This document shows, piece after piece, positions 1 to 5,181 of a stretch of 9,157 nucleotides of DNA. The DNA comes from Patescibacteria group bacterium. GTDB lineage: Bacteria > Patescibacteriota > UBA1384 > XYA2-FULL-43-10 > CAINNR01. The position numbers were made by a program, and so were the translations under genes. The DNA lies in assembly GCA_028690755.1 (NCBI GenBank), contig JAQVAO010000014.1, positions 1 through 9,157 on the forward strand, in the 5' to 3' direction. The notes below the pieces were generated by a model. That model was not told the origin of the DNA and did not search any database. It was given only the letters and a program-made list of their open reading frames with translations. How positions within the stretch are numbered: position 1 is the stretch's first letter; each line of letters begins with the position of its first letter.

Positions 1-471
1 GAGAAAGTGATGGCAAATTTTCGAGCAAAAAAATTTGACATTTTAGTGTCTACCTCGGTGGTCGAGGTTGGAGTCGATATTCCTGAGGCGACCATTATGA
101 TGATTGAAAACGCCGATCGTTTTGGTCTCGCCCAACTTCACCAATTCCGTGGTCGTGTCGGCCGATCTGATTTACAGTCGTATTGCCTTCTCTTCTCATC
201 ATCGATGAGCGAAAATGCTCGCAAGCGGCTGAAGTATATGGAAAATATTCATTCTGGTTTTGAGCTAGCAGAAAAGGATCTAAAACTGCGAGGCCCAGGG
301 GTTTTGTATGGCTACAAGCAGTCTGGTTTCTGGGATTTCCAGTTCGCCAGTTTGAATGATAAAATAATGATAGAGAAAGCGACAGAAGCGGCCAAGACAG
401 TCATTGGCGAAATTGAAAAATATCCACTGATATTAAAGAAGATTAGTGATAGGTCGAAACATCTTGAATAA
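1..471 (+). CDS. recG: ATP-dependent DNA helicase RecG, C-terminal part (5' end outside window)
   Basis: The frame is open from base 1 and gives the last 156 residues of a RecG-type superfamily 2 helicase, which remodels stalled replication forks and branch-migrates Holliday junctions. Visible are helicase motif V (STSVVEVGVDIP, about residues 17-28), the IENADRFGLAQLHQ segment, motif VI (QFRGRVGR) and the RecG-typical wedge/TRG region (GFELAEKDLKLRGPG, then a KQSG). These are diagnostic for RecG rather than for Mfd or PriA. The in-frame GTG/ATG at 7-12 are internal codons, not starts, since the homologous sequence runs through the window edge. The loop after RGPG reads VLYGYKQSG where most RecG proteins have DLLGTKQSG, a mild divergence. 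The ComEA-like gene follows after 22 bp in the same direction. Confidence 0.95.
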   Translation, partial: EKVMANFRAKKFDILVSTSVVEVGVDIPEATIMMIENADRFGLAQLHQFRGRVGRSDLQSYCLLFSSSMSENARKRLKYMENIHSGFELAEKDLKLRGPGVLYGYKQSGFWDFQFASLNDKIMIEKATEAAKTVIGEIEKYPLILKKISDRSKHLE

Positions 472-493
472 CTTGAATCATAAATGATTTGAG

Positions 494-976
494 ATGAAAG
501 ATTTATTTGAAAAATACAGCAATTGGATCGGACTTGGACTGATAACTTTATCGCTCATTGGTGGGGCGTTATTAATAATGAAAAAAGGTACTCTGGCGGG
601 GGAATCGAACAAAAATTCGCTGATGGAAGAAAAAAATCAAAAAATCTCTGAACTTGAAAATAAAATTACTGATTTAGAAGGCCAAATTGAACAGTTAAAA
701 TCTGCCACACCGTCTGCGGATTCACAACCGGCGACTTCCCCATCTCCGTCGGCATCTCTGGCGCCTACTCCAAGTCAAGCTGCCGGCAAGATTAATATTA
801 ATACTGCAACTGTCGTTCAGCTTGACTCGCTGCCAGGTATTGGCCCGGTCTACGCCCAGCGGATAATTGATTACCGAACTGCTAATGGCCCTTTCACCTC
901 AATAGACCAGGTACAGAATGTAAAAGGTATAGGCCCGAAGACTTTGGAAAAATTTCGTGATCTAGTGACGATTTAG
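494..976 (+). CDS. comEA: ComEA-like membrane-anchored helix-hairpin-helix DNA-binding protein
   Basis: The 160-aa protein has an N-terminal transmembrane segment (about 11-29), a charged heptad-like coiled coil (43-70), a Ser/Pro/Ala/Thr-rich linker (71-97) and a C-terminal double helix-hairpin-helix domain (98-160). The domain has the ComEA signature KININTA, LPGIGP (113-118) and VKGIGP (143-148). ComEA proteins bind incoming double-stranded DNA outside the membrane during transformation. The HhH domain is clear, but the SLBB-type domain found between TM and HhH in Firmicute ComEA is absent; the coiled coil takes its place, so it may oligomerise differently. The ATG at 494 is preceded by no Shine-Dalgarno sequence; an AT-rich CATAAAT at 479-485 could be a weak -10, but this is uncertain. 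Co-transcription with recG is also possible. A role in uptake is inferred from the family and from comM nearby. Confidence 0.88.
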   Translation: MKDLFEKYSNWIGLGLITLSLIGGALLIMKKGTLAGESNKNSLMEEKNQKISELENKITDLEGQIEQLKSATPSADSQPATSPSPSASLAPTPSQAAGKININTATVVQLDSLPGIGPVYAQRIIDYRTANGPFTSIDQVQNVKGIGPKTLEKFRDLVTI

Positions 977-978
977 TC

Positions 979-1007
979 TGGACATTTTGGACAATAACGG
1001 GTACAAT
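979..1007 (+). promoter_or_regulatory. Sigma-70 type promoter for tRNA-Leu(UAG)
   Basis: TGGACA (979-984) and TACAAT (1002-1007) are each 5/6 to consensus, with a 17-bp spacer. The expected start is near 1014, only about 4 nt before the mature tRNA 5' end at 1018. It begins 2 bp after the comEA stop codon. Confidence 0.75.
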
Positions 1008-1017
1008 TTTGCTGTTT

Positions 1018-1104
1018 GGGCGTATGGTGGAATTGGTAGACACGCATGCCTTAGGAGCATGTGGAGTAAAATCCATGGGGGTTCGAGTCCCTCTACGCCC
1101 ACCA
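1018..1104 (+). tRNA. tRNA-Leu (anticodon UAG)
   Basis: This is an 87-nt type II tRNA. The acceptor stem is GGGCGTA/TACGCCC, the anticodon stem CATGC/GCATG encloses loop CTTAGGA with anticodon TAG, and there is a long variable arm. The T-loop is TTCGAGT, the discriminator is A and CCA is encoded (1102-1104). The T stem GGGGG/CCCTC has one G-U pair. It reads CUA (and, depending on wobble modification, other CUN codons). It has its own promoter at 979-1007 and is followed by a hairpin, element E1 and a terminator, so tRNA plus E1 form a dedicated transcription unit with no protein gene. Confidence 0.97.
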
Positions 1105-1140
1105 GACCAAGAAACTAATTTGTTTAGTTGTTTGGTCTGG
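1102..1140 (+). other. Long hairpin overlapping the tRNA-Leu CCA end
   Basis: CCAGACCAA (1102-1110) is a perfect 9-bp match to TTGGTCTGG (1132-1140). After a small internal loop, AACTAA (1113-1118) pairs with TTAGTT (1124-1129) around a 5-nt loop. There is no U-tract after it, so it is a poor intrinsic terminator. The 5' arm begins with the tRNA's CCA. It accounts for most of the longer spacer between this tRNA and E1 (51 nt against 16-17 nt in the other two copies). Confidence 0.65.
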
Positions 1141-1155
1141 TAAGTTAGATAGTTT

Positions 1156-1252
1156 GGGGACGAGAAAGCCGGAGGCGCGACCGGCGCCGAGGCGGGGTCG
1201 AGCGATCAGCCAGCAGGCGGATACGCGTGACCGAGTCCCCCTACGCCCACCA
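1156..1252 (+). ncRNA. tRNA-Leu-linked structured element E1
   Basis: One of three related elements (with 7448-7543 and 7832-7928) found behind tRNA-Leu genes. Hand folding gives a three-way junction. P1 is GGGGAC (1156-1161) with GTCCCC (1235-1240), extended by a tandem G-A/A-G pair and G1164-C1232. P2 is GCC (1168-1170)/GGC (1191-1193), then a GGA/GA internal loop and GGCGC/GCGCC (1174-1178/1184-1188). P3 is GTC/GAC, GCG/CGC (1202-1204/1224-1226), a bulged A1223, and ATCAGCC/GGCGGAT with an AGCA loop and one A-G mismatch. Bases 1232-1252 copy the 3' end of the preceding tRNA (1084-1104) at 20/21 positions, including the CCA. The single T-to-C difference turns a G-U into a G-C pair in P1. 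Function unknown; pairing and conservation suggest an RNA that acts in the transcript. Confidence 0.8.
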
Positions 1253-1261
1253 ATTTGAGAA

Positions 1262-1289
1262 AAAAACTGGATTTATTCCAGTTTTTGTT
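1262..1289 (+). terminator. Intrinsic terminator after element E1
   Basis: AAAAACTGGA (1262-1271) pairs perfectly with TCCAGTTTTT (1277-1286) around a TTTAT loop. The 3' arm supplies the U-tract. It closes the tRNA-Leu(UAG)-E1 unit about 10 nt after the element's terminal ACCA, and would work in both directions. Confidence 0.8.
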
Positions 1290-1294
1290 ATAAT
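1286..1294 (+). promoter_or_regulatory. Extended -10 promoter, leaderless start of the 62-aa gene
   Basis: TGTTATAAT is a perfect extended -10 (TGN plus TATAAT at 1289-1294), followed by 6 nt and then the ATG at 1301. A start 7 nt after the -10 coincides with the first base of the ATG, implying a leaderless mRNA. No -35 is visible, and the element overlaps the end of the terminator. The same 9-mer precedes miaA and comM. Confidence 0.7.
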
Positions 1295-1300
1295 AAATGC

Positions 1301-1489
1301 ATGGACGATAGTGTTTTGTCTGACAACGATCTCGATGAGATCGATGACGAGTATTACGAAAAACTGGAAGAAGAGCTACTTGAAGAAGCCGACAAATCAG
1401 ACCACAAAGAGATGCCGGTTTCCGGCAGAAGTGTTTTTGAGATTGAGCGCCTGAAAAGAAAGAAGCAAGAAGATAGAGATAGAGATTAG
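1301..1489 (+). CDS. Small acidic protein of unknown function, 62 aa
   Basis: I do not recognise this protein. Residues 1-35 are extremely acidic (runs such as DEIDDEYYEKLEEELLEEAD) and probably helical. The C-terminal 15-20 residues are dense in Lys/Arg mixed with Glu/Asp (IERLKRKKQEDRDRD). There is no membrane segment, signal peptide or Cys/His cluster. That it is a real gene is supported mainly by the perfect extended -10 ending 6 nt before the ATG, the same arrangement as at the secure genes miaA and comM. A weak terminator follows at 1537-1561. An alternative frame at 1227-1454 overlaps element E1 and has no start signal. It may be a small nucleic-acid- or protein-binding accessory factor, but nothing in the sequence settles this. 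Confidence 0.6.
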   Translation: MDDSVLSDNDLDEIDDEYYEKLEEELLEEADKSDHKEMPVSGRSVFEIERLKRKKQEDRDRD

Positions 1490-1536
1490 TAATCCATAGT
1501 TATAGTATCCCTCGTGCTTTTTTCTTCTAAATTTGT

Positions 1537-1561
1537 GAGCCGTGTGTTTCTGGCTCTTTTT
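1537..1561 (+). terminator. Weak intrinsic terminator after the 62-aa gene
   Basis: GAGCC (1537-1541) pairs with GGCTC (1552-1556) around a 10-nt loop, followed by TTTTT. The stem is only 5 bp, but the U-tract and the position between two promoters make termination plausible. Confidence 0.5.
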
Positions 1562-1576
1562 ATTTAGTCCCTTAGA

Positions 1577-1585
1577 TGTTATAAT
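1577..1585 (+). promoter_or_regulatory. Extended -10 promoter of miaA
   Basis: TGTTATAAT, with TATAAT at 1580-1585, lies 8 nt before the miaA ATG at 1594. The expected transcription start is 1592-1594, so the mRNA would have a leader of 0-2 nt. No Shine-Dalgarno sequence is present and no clear -35 is seen. Confidence 0.7.
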
Positions 1586-1593
1586 TTTTGCCA

Positions 1594-2487
1594 ATGAAAA
1601 AAGAGCGGAAAATTATTTGTATTATTGGTCCGACGGCCAGTGGAAAAACCGGCTGGGGAGTTTCTGTTGCCAGGAAGTTCAATGGTGAGATTATTTCAGC
1701 TGATTCTAGGCAGGTTTACCGTGGTTTAGATATTGGCACAGGTAAAGATCTCGAGGACTATAGTGATGTCAAATATCATTTAATTGACATTTGTGAACCG
1801 GGCGTATATTTTACGGTGTTTGATTGGCTTGAGCGCGCCAGAGAAGTTATTGAAGATATTTTTACTCGTGGCAAAACACCTATTATTGTTGGAGGGACAG
1901 GGCTATATGTTCAAGCATTGATCGAAGGATTTGAGCTAAAATTCGAAAGTCAAAAGTCGAAAGTCAAAAGATATCGGAGGGAGGAATTGGAATCTAAGTC
2001 GCTAGAAGAATTGCAAAAAATCATTTTTAAATTGAAAATTGTAAATTCTAAATTGGATATGAATAATCCTCATCGAATAATCCGGGCAATTGAGAAAGTC
2101 CAGTCCGGTGAAATTGCTAATAAAAAGAAACCGGATTTTCAAGCATTGCAAATTGCTATCGATCTACCACGTGATGTTTTATATGATCGAATAGATCAAA
2201 GAGTTGAAGAGCGTTTTGAACAGGGAATGCTGGAAGAGGTAAAAAGCTTGATTGCCTCTGGAGTTGATAAAAAATGGTTGCTTGGTTTGGGGCTTGAGTA
2301 TCGAATTATTGGCAGATATGTACTAGGTGAAAGTAGCCAAAGCTTTGATAAAATGAAACAGGAACTCAAATACAAAATTCATGCTTTTGCTCGCCGGCAA
2401 CTAACATGGTTTCGCCGTTTTCCAGAGATTGTCTGGTGCAACGATTTAAAATCGGCTGAAGAAGAAATTAAAAATTTTCTGTTATAA
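1594..2487 (+). CDS. miaA: tRNA dimethylallyltransferase MiaA
   Basis: The 297-aa enzyme transfers a dimethylallyl group from DMAPP to N6 of A37 in tRNAs that read UNN codons. Visible are the P-loop GPTASGKT (12-19), the substrate-binding segment SADSRQVYRGLDIGTGK (about 34-50), GGTGLYVQAL (about 100-109), the NPHRIIRAIE helix and the C-terminal ARRQLTWFRR motif; length is near the usual 300-315. The ATG at 1594 is chosen over the in-frame TTG at 1588 because the latter lies only 2 nt after the -10. Two typical substrates, tRNA-Phe(GAA) and tRNA-Cys(GCA), both with A36-A37-A38, are encoded in this window. A tandem 14-bp repeat (1943-1970) and an 'aaatt'-rich patch (about 2029-2058) lie in its variable insertion domain. 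The stop codon TAA is part of the next gene's -10. Confidence 0.96.
   Translation: MKKERKIICIIGPTASGKTGWGVSVARKFNGEIISADSRQVYRGLDIGTGKDLEDYSDVKYHLIDICEPGVYFTVFDWLERAREVIEDIFTRGKTPIIVGGTGLYVQALIEGFELKFESQKSKVKRYRREELESKSLEELQKIIFKLKIVNSKLDMNNPHRIIRAIEKVQSGEIANKKKPDFQALQIAIDLPRDVLYDRIDQRVEERFEQGMLEEVKSLIASGVDKKWLLGLGLEYRIIGRYVLGESSQSFDKMKQELKYKIHAFARRQLTWFRRFPEIVWCNDLKSAEEEIKNFLL
1943..1970 (+). repeat. Perfect tandem 14-bp duplication inside miaA
   Basis: TCGAAAGTCAAAAG occurs twice head to tail (1943-1956, 1957-1970). The unit is not a multiple of three, so the copies are read in different frames (within FESQKSKVKR). It lies in the poorly conserved insertion domain and leaves the frame intact. 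Confidence 0.85.
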
Positions 2488-2488
2488 T
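2480..2488 (+). promoter_or_regulatory. Extended -10 promoter of comM, inside the miaA stop
   Basis: TGTTATAAT, with TATAAT at 2483-2488, contains the miaA TAA stop (2485-2487). Six nucleotides separate it from the GTG at 2495, so the predicted start is the first base of the start codon (leaderless). The same 9-mer precedes the 62-aa gene and miaA. Confidence 0.72.
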
Positions 2489-2494
2489 TGATTT

Positions 2495-4030
2495 GTGAAA
2501 ATTGCCAAGGTTAAAAGTTGTGCAGTTTTTGGGCTGGATGCTTATCCAGTCGAAGTTGAAGTCGATATTGGACGGGGGCTCCCGTCTTTTTCAATAGTCG
2601 GGTTGCCCGACAAGGCAATTGACGAATCAAAGGATCGTGTTCGTAGTGCGATAAAAAACTCTGGCTTGTTTTTCCCCGACAAGCGTTTGACGGTCAACTT
2701 GGCCCCCGCGGATATTAAAAAAGAGGGCCCGACCTACGATCTGCCGATCGCTGTCTCGATTCTTTTGGCCGGTGAGCAAATTTCTGATGAGTCAATTAGC
2801 AGCGATGATATATTTATCGGCGAACTTTCTTTATCGGGCGAATTGCGCGCGGTTTCTGGGATATTACCGATGATAATGGCAGCAAAGGAATGGAAAGCAA
2901 AGAGAGTTTTTATCCCAGTTGATAATTCAAAAGAAGCCGAGCTAATAAGCGGTCTGGATATCTATTCGGTTAGATCACTTGAAGAACTCGTAAACTTCTT
3001 GCGTGGCGAGATTGAAATTAAACCGATCGAAAAAACTGGTATTGTCGAAGCTGATGAGATAATTTCTGAATATGATTTTGCTTTTGTTGCCGGGCAGGAA
3101 AATGCTAAACGGGCGCTTGAAATTGCTGCTGCCGGCTCCCATAATGTGCTTTTGTCTGGCCCGCCGGGTTCTGGCAAAACTCTTTTGGCCAGAAGTCTGC
3201 CGACAATTTTACCACCGATGGAGGAAGACGAGATTCTGGAGAGCTCAAAAATTTACAGTGTTGCTGGGCTACTTCACCGCGGAGATCTGGGGATAGTGAG
3301 TAAAAGGCCGTTTCGGTCGCCACATCACACAACTTCTTCGGTTGCGATGGTTGGTGGTGGCACTTGGCCAAGACCGGGTGAGATCTCCCTGTCGCATCGC
3401 GGGGTCTTATTTCTTGACGAATTTCCAGAATTTCCCCGAAGCGTTCTTGAGGCTCTGCGCCAACCGTTAGAAGATGGTTTGGTCACTGTTTCTCGCGCTC
3501 AAGGCTCAATAAGTTTTCCGGCGCAATTTATACTACTTGCGGCTCAAAATCCCTGTCCGTGTGGTTATCTGGGGTCCGATTATCGTGAGTGCATTTGTAG
3601 CCCAACACAAATTATTAAATATCAAAAAAAAGTTTCCGGCCCGCTTTTGGATCGAATTGATATGTATGTTGAGGTTCCAAGGGTAAAGATTGAAAAATTA
3701 TCGGCAACCGTCAAAGCGGAACCAAGCAAAACTGTGAGATCTAGAGTGATGATGGCAAAAAAAATACAGCAGGAAAGATTCAAAGGGACTAAAATCAAGT
3801 CGAATTCTGAAATGAAAAATAATGATATTAAAAAATACTGTCAGGTTGACGAGCGAACAAAGAAGCTTCTAAATTCCGCGGTTGAAAGGCTTGGACTCTC
3901 TGCTAGGGGGTATCATCGGATTTTGAAGCTGGCGCGCTCGATATCTGACTTAGCGAACGAAAAAAATATTTCCTCCGCACATATTGCGGAGGCCTTGCAA
4001 TATCGGCCAAAAGAGAAGAAAGAATATTAA
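2495..4030 (+). CDS. comM: ComM/YifB family AAA+ ATPase (Mg-chelatase-like)
   Basis: The 511-aa protein is full length for the family (about 500-510 aa). ComM is a hexameric helicase that promotes branch migration during recombination of transforming DNA; related YifB proteins are widespread. The N-terminal Lon-protease-like fold without catalytic use covers about 1-170 (GLPDKAIDESKDRVRSAI, NLAPADIKKEGPTYDLPIA). The AAA+ core has Walker A GPPGSGKT (222-229), FRSPHHTTS (273-281), Walker B VLFLDE (304-309), a Cys cluster C354/C356/C366/C368 in NPCPCGY...ECIC, GPLLDRID (382-389) and the C-terminal SARGYHRILKLARSISDLA (469-487). The GTG start is fixed by family alignment and by the -10 placed 6 nt upstream; there is no Shine-Dalgarno sequence. 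It converges with the minus-strand gene at 4032 with a 1-bp gap. With comEA nearby, a transformation role is a reasonable inference. Confidence 0.95.
   Translation: MKIAKVKSCAVFGLDAYPVEVEVDIGRGLPSFSIVGLPDKAIDESKDRVRSAIKNSGLFFPDKRLTVNLAPADIKKEGPTYDLPIAVSILLAGEQISDESISSDDIFIGELSLSGELRAVSGILPMIMAAKEWKAKRVFIPVDNSKEAELISGLDIYSVRSLEELVNFLRGEIEIKPIEKTGIVEADEIISEYDFAFVAGQENAKRALEIAAAGSHNVLLSGPPGSGKTLLARSLPTILPPMEEDEILESSKIYSVAGLLHRGDLGIVSKRPFRSPHHTTSSVAMVGGGTWPRPGEISLSHRGVLFLDEFPEFPRSVLEALRQPLEDGLVTVSRAQGSISFPAQFILLAAQNPCPCGYLGSDYRECICSPTQIIKYQKKVSGPLLDRIDMYVEVPRVKIEKLSATVKAEPSKTVRSRVMMAKKIQQERFKGTKIKSNSEMKNNDIKKYCQVDERTKKLLNSAVERLGLSARGYHRILKLARSISDLANEKNISSAHIAEALQYRPKEKKEY
3960..3992 (-). terminator. 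Possible terminator for the minus-strand gene, inside comM
   Basis: CCTCCGC (3972-3978) and GCGGAGG (3986-3992) form a perfect 7-bp GC-rich stem with a 7-nt loop. Read on the minus strand, the stem is followed by AAATA and seven T (3966-3960). This could stop the convergent transcript from 4349 within the comM 3' end. The gap between stem and T-run makes it weak. Confidence 0.4.
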
Positions 4031-4031
4031 A

Positions 4032-4349
4032 CTAGCTGGTACGAATATTTAGAACTTTGATCAGCCAATCACCAAGTTTGTCGATTAGATCAGTCTGATT
4101 TTGGAGTATTTTCACACCAGCGAGAATGAGAACTAGAACAAAAACTGTGATTAAAATCATTTTAATATCTCTAGAGATCAATTTCTTAGTTGACGCATCA
4201 ATAGTACTTGCGCTTATCGTCTCGTTTGTTTTTTCCTCATCTTTAGTATCTATCTCTTGAAAATCTAAATTTTTCTCAGGTGCAGAATATTGCTGGACTT
4301 TCTTTTGAATCTTTTCTTTTCTCTTTTTATTGCGATTTCTTTTGCTCAT
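4032..4349 (-). CDS. Small one-TM protein with basic N-terminus, unknown function
   Basis: The 105-aa protein opens with a strongly basic cytoplasmic stretch (MSKRNRNKKRKEKIQKK), has a polar, Ser/Thr/Glu-rich middle (20-60), one hydrophobic segment (about 64-82, MILITVFVLVLILAGVKIL) and a short amphipathic tail. I do not recognise a family; it lacks the conserved pre-TM amphipathic helix expected of SecE, and the TM is not at the extreme C-terminus. The start lies 20 nt after the 3' end of tRNA-Gly on the same strand, with no Shine-Dalgarno sequence. A TACAAT -10 (4354-4359) ends 4 nt before the ATG, so the mRNA may be leaderless, or it may be released by tRNA processing. Its stop lies 1 bp from the comM stop (convergent pair). 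Confidence 0.7.
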   Translation of the reverse strand: MSKRNRNKKRKEKIQKKVQQYSAPEKNLDFQEIDTKDEEKTNETISASTIDASTKKLISRDIKMILITVFVLVLILAGVKILQNQTDLIDKLGDWLIKVLNIRTS

Positions 4350-4353
4350 AAAG

Positions 4354-4359
4354 ATTGTA
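4354..4359 (-). promoter_or_regulatory. Possible -10 (TACAAT) of the one-TM gene
   Basis: On the minus strand TACAAT (5/6) lies 4 nt before the ATG, in the gap between tRNA-Gly and the gene. It is slightly closer than in the other leaderless-type genes, and the overlapping TATACA would give the usual 6 nt. No -35 was seen. Confidence 0.4.
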
Positions 4360-4369
4360 TAAATTTATA

Positions 4370-4444
4370 TGGAGCGGGAAACGGGACTTGAACCCGCGAC
4401 CTCATCCTTGGCAAGGACGCGCTCTACCACTGAGCTACTCCCGC
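4370..4444 (-). tRNA. tRNA-Gly (anticodon GCC)
   Basis: Read on the minus strand: acceptor GCGGGAG/TTCCCGC (one G-U), D-arm with GCTCAGTGGTAGAGC, anticodon arm TCC-TTGCCAA-GGA with anticodon GCC, T-arm GCGGG-TTCAAGT-CCCGT, discriminator T and encoded CCA (4370-4372). It reads GGC/GGU. The one-TM gene follows after 20 nt. Unlike the tRNA-Leu genes, it has no structured element or 3'-end copy behind it. Confidence 0.97.
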
Positions 4445-4459
4445 GTAATTACACTAAAA

Positions 4460-4488
4460 AACTTATCATTTTTTTGCCTTGTTGTAAA
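4460..4488 (-). promoter_or_regulatory. Likely promoter of tRNA-Gly
   Basis: On the minus strand TTTACA (4483-4488) is followed by 17 bp and TAAGTT (4460-4465), preceded by TGA (extended -10). The -10 is weak (3/6). The -35 is identical to those in front of yqeG and tRNA-Cys. The -10 ends 15 nt before the tRNA. Confidence 0.5.
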
Positions 4489-4523
4489 GAATTAATTCTT
4501 GTTGATTGACTAAATTTTAATTT

Positions 4524-4551
4524 AAAAACCCGCGGTCTAGTAGACGCGGGT
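4524..4551 (-). terminator. Intrinsic terminator of yqeG
   Basis: On the minus strand ACCCGCG (4551-4545) pairs with CGCGGGT (4534-4528), followed by TTTTT. The 5' arm lies in the last codons of the gene and the TAG stop is in the loop. Confidence 0.75.
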
Positions 4552-5127
4552 CGGTGCTTCGGTTATCTCTCCAAGCGCTTGAAGTCGGCGCTGGTTGATC
4601 ACCTCAAGAGTGATCCTTTTCCAGAGCGGAATCGGCTCAATTGATGGTACCCAGATGGAGGGGATACCGAGATGATTGGCTCCGAGGATGTCGGTGCCGA
4701 ATTGGTCACCAACCATCAGCGTGTTATCTAGGGTAGCGCCATCCATCTCTGACATCGCTATCTCCAGCGCTTTGGGGTTCGGTTTCGTTGGATGTGGCCA
4801 GTAGTGGGCGACATACTGACACTCAAGGATTTCGGCTAGCTTCTCGATCCGTCTGGCCATGAACCACAATTGAGCGTTTGAGGTCAGACAGATCTCCCAG
4901 CCGTTGTCTTTGGCGACTCGCAGGTTTTGTGCGATCTCTTCCGGCACAATCATCGAGCAGATTCTGCTAGTTGTACCATCGACATCGAGCAACAACTTAG
5001 AAAGTCCTTGTTCTCGCAGCGCTTCGAAGTCAATCGAGGCGACGCTGCGAGCCTGGTAAGTCGGGCGGAACCTTTCGATGCTTTGGGCCAACAGAATCAC
5101 CCCTTCTGGGTTTTTGTTGTGCTGCAA
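4537..5127 (-). CDS. yqeG: HAD-superfamily phosphatase, YqeG type
   Basis: The 196-aa protein has HAD motif I LLLDVDGTT (Asp48, Asp50), motif II LTSNA (about 81-85), a motif III lysine in TKPNPKA (115 or 119) and motif IV VGDQFGTDILGANHLG (Asp141, Asp146). The GDQ-TD-LG-N pattern and following IP-IWV-P match the YqeG subfamily; the physiological substrate is not well defined. It is slightly longer than usual (about 170-180 aa). The TTG start at 5127 is supported by TTTACA-N17-TAATAT ending 6 nt upstream; an in-frame GTG at 5100 is the alternative. Base use differs from its neighbours: the sampled 3' part is about 50% GC, with Ile ATC and Phe TTC frequent where neighbouring genes use ATT/TTT. 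That suggests later acquisition. It is a single-gene unit with its own promoter and terminator. Confidence 0.88.
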   Translation of the reverse strand: MQHNKNPEGVILLAQSIERFRPTYQARSVASIDFEALREQGLSKLLLDVDGTTSRICSMIVPEEIAQNLRVAKDNGWEICLTSNAQLWFMARRIEKLAEILECQYVAHYWPHPTKPNPKALEIAMSEMDGATLDNTLMVGDQFGTDILGANHLGIPSIWVPSIEPIPLWKRITLEVINQRRLQALGEITEAPTRVY

Positions 5128-5133
5128 GGAATA

Positions 5134-5162
5134 ATATTAACAGATTTAGGTCATTTTGTAAA
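5134..5162 (-). promoter_or_regulatory. Promoter of yqeG
   Basis: On the minus strand TTTACA (5162-5157), 17 bp, then TGT-TAATAT (-10 at 5139-5134) with an extended-10 TG. Six nucleotides then lead to the TTG at 5127, so the mRNA is predicted leaderless. It diverges from the tRNA-Cys promoter, with 19 bp between the two -35 boxes. Confidence 0.65.
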
Positions 5163-5181
5163 CGCTTTTCAGCTACTAACA

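Noticed and set aside
1156..1252. Element E1 as a degraded second tRNA gene
   Set aside because: It has no 5' acceptor strand, D-arm or anticodon arm; only the last 21 nt are tRNA-like, and the rest folds as a different, conserved three-way junction.
1227..1454. Plus-strand ORF of 75 codons overlapping the end of E1 and the 62-aa gene
   Set aside because: It runs through the tRNA-end copy, a terminator and a promoter; the other frame from 1301 has the start signal.
3105..3371. ORFs in other frames across comM (also 2962-3177 and 3072-3296)
   Set aside because: They are shadows of the well-conserved AAA+ core, with no independent signals.
4032..4349. The one-TM protein as SecE
   Set aside because: SecE has a conserved amphipathic segment with a W-S/T motif before its TM; the sequence here lacks it.
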